In this document: positions 63,088 to 64,000 of the stretch, in pieces
Numbering within the stretch: the first letter of the stretch is position 1
Layout of the letters: each line of letters opens with the position of its first letter
Assembly: GCA_963768085.1 (NCBI GenBank)
Contig: CAVYGO010000001.1
Coordinates: 124,001 to 188,000 of the forward strand
Source: Pukyongia sp963768085
GTDB taxonomy: Bacteria > Bacteroidota > Bacteroidia > Flavobacteriales > Flavobacteriaceae
Reading direction: 5' to 3'
DNA: 64,000 bases
Made by a program: the position numbers and the translations under genes
The notes under the pieces: model-generated
What the model was told of the DNA's origin: nothing
What the model saw: the letters and a program-made list of their open reading frames with translations, nothing else
The model's database searches: none

Positions 63088-63756
63088 ATGACGTTTTTTA
63101 ACAAACCAGCCTTTTTAAAGCAAATTTTAATCCTTGCATTAACCTTTTCTTTTTCAACCCTAGTTTATGCTCAGGAAAATAACGCAACACAAGAAAAGAA
63201 AGAGAAAAAAGCAAAAAGTTCCTTTAAGGCGTATGGCGGTGTGAATTTCAATAATTTAAGCCTTGATTCAGCCGATCAAATCGAATCGAAATTCACTGTT
63301 GGTTTTGATCTTGGAATATCCTATAAGCGTGGTCGCTTTTTTTATTATGAGGTTGGCGCAAGATATAATTACAGACCTTTTGAGGTGACTGATGTCTCAA
63401 ATTCAAACGGAACAAATCAACCGACCAGTTCTTTTTCAGTATCTGCTTTGGAAGTACCTCTAACGGGCGGTATTAACATAACATCCTTCGCAGATAGGTT
63501 GATTGGTGTTCGAGTTTTTCTAAGTGGGGTCCCATCCTTTTCCGTAGGTAAAGATGTTGACGAACTAGGTTTAGAAAAGGATGACATTACCAATTTCATG
63601 TTTTATGGTCAAGGAGGTGTTGGAATTGATATTGCATTCTTTTTCGTTGAATTAGGCTATAATTACGGATTTAGTAATCTTATTAAAGATATAGAAAATG
63701 AAAGTATAAAGTCTAATCCTAGCCAAGGCTATTTTAACGTTGGCTTTAGATTTTAA
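63088..63756 (+). CDS. Outer-membrane beta-barrel protein (PorT/OmpW-like), 222 aa
   Basis: Signal peptide of about 28 residues (ILALTFSFSTLVYAQE), then a short charged segment (NNATQEKKEKKAKSS), then alternating amphipathic strands to the C-terminus: FKAYGGVNFNNLSLDS, FTVGFDLGISYKRGRFFYYEVGARYNY, FFVELGYNYGFSN. The last residues YFNVGFRF end in Phe, the outer-membrane insertion signal. This is the general Bacteroidota outer-membrane beta-barrel family; specific function is unknown. It is 77 bp after fhs and may be independently transcribed. Confidence 0.85.
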   Translation: MTFFNKPAFLKQILILALTFSFSTLVYAQENNATQEKKEKKAKSSFKAYGGVNFNNLSLDSADQIESKFTVGFDLGISYKRGRFFYYEVGARYNYRPFEVTDVSNSNGTNQPTSSFSVSALEVPLTGGINITSFADRLIGVRVFLSGVPSFSVGKDVDELGLEKDDITNFMFYGQGGVGIDIAFFFVELGYNYGFSNLIKDIENESIKSNPSQGYFNVGFRF

Positions 63757-63959
63757 TCATTCATAAATCAATGTAATCACAGGATTGATTTTAATACACC
63801 TCTTAAAAATATTTTCACTTTTTTATTTGGAAGTTTCAACTGAAATCGTACTATAATATCTATAGTAGGTGCTTCTTTCAGTGCATATCGCCCAATTCAG
63901 ACAGAAGTTATATTTCCTAAAGAAATACTATAAAGATGTTCTTGAAAGCAGATTTATTT

Positions 63960-64000
63960 AGCCTGTTCTGAATCCTGTTTAATACTTGCATGAACAGGCT
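63960..64000. repeat. Inverted repeat at the right edge, 9-bp arms
   Basis: AGCCTGTTC (63960-63968) and GAACAGGCT (63992-64000) are perfect inverted copies around 23 bp. It lies 203 bp after the last gene. What follows lies outside the window, so whether a T tract makes it a terminator cannot be seen. The remaining 63757-63959 contains only A/T-rich sequence and a short ACTATA/TATAGT palindrome near 63850. Confidence 0.6.

Noticed and set aside
1..64000. CRISPR arrays, tRNAs, rRNAs, insertion sequences, integrases and phage genes
   Set aside because: Looked for on both strands by eye; no repeat-spacer pattern, cloverleaf, transposase or integrase motif was seen.

Overview
The window looks like chromosomal DNA of a marine-type member of the Flavobacteriaceae (Bacteroidota). 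Four things point there. Type IX secretion C-terminal sorting domains occur on two large secreted proteins. Promoters follow the Bacteroidota form TTG-N19-TAnnTTTG, with clean copies at 13809, 22823 and, on the minus strand, 31775. Lipoproteins with short signal peptides are abundant. Several families are typical of the group: DUF5686 with a carboxypeptidase-like N-terminus, YtxJ, propeller-fronted LytS-type kinases and YbiT-like ABC-F proteins. Base composition looks even and there are no integrases, transposases, CRISPR arrays, rRNAs or tRNAs, so this is mostly core genome.

Layout. 0-5.4 kb: end of a family 2 glycosyltransferase, an OmpA-domain lipoprotein, a YrdC/YciO protein and a UvrD/PcrA helicase. 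5.4-8.4 kb: a secreted M20 amidohydrolase abutting a membrane-anchored glutamate-synthase-domain protein. 8.4-13.7 kb: a LytTR regulator and its propeller sensor kinase (4-bp overlap), then a type IX secreted protein. 13.8-20.5 kb: patatin and M1 aminopeptidase, recG, a PAP2 phosphatase and a cold-shock protein. 20.5-31.6 kb: a TlpA-like lipoprotein, a small envelope operon, pheT, a FAS1 protein, an ABC-F ATPase, a thioredoxin-fold lipoprotein without CXXC, a transaldolase-like aldolase and a frameshifted SDR. 31.7 kb: the SRP RNA gene on the minus strand. 31.8-37.3 kb: glutamine cyclotransferase, a beta-helix-like lipoprotein, a GNAT enzyme and a two-gene MNIO (DUF692) operon. 37.4-47.8 kb: two secreted proteins, glyA, a frameshifted fumarylacetoacetase, a large lipoprotein, ytxJ and clpB. 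47.9-54.6 kb: a redoxin/heme c/copper-monooxygenase-like protein, a histidine phosphatase, an M23-family protein, smpB and a DUF5686 protein. 54.6-63.8 kb: two membrane proteins, a THEP1-like NTPase, a SorAB-like sulfite dehydrogenase pair, a frameshifted sterol-desaturase family gene, an OFA-type transporter, formate-tetrahydrofolate ligase and an outer-membrane barrel.

The most interesting locus is 35.3-37.3 kb. A 134-residue protein carries two copies of a G-C-x2-C-x-S-G-x-D motif. It lies 7 bp upstream of a DUF692/MNIO enzyme fused to a second domain resembling the DUF2063/BufC-type partner proteins of MNIO pathways. MNIO enzymes modify cysteines in peptide substrates, so the duplicated-motif protein is a plausible, apparently undescribed substrate or partner. 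A 12-bp direct repeat with a 21-bp period lies upstream.

Three genes (SDR at 30.8-31.6 kb, fahA at 42.0-43.3 kb, sterol desaturase at 58.8-59.7 kb) are each broken by a small frameshift while the rest of the protein is well preserved. This pattern suggests sequencing indels at least as much as true pseudogenes. Functional links that can be read from gene order are formate import plus activation (OFA transporter and Fhs, with GlyA also feeding one-carbon units), sulfite oxidation (SorA plus cytochrome SorB), and cell-envelope upkeep.
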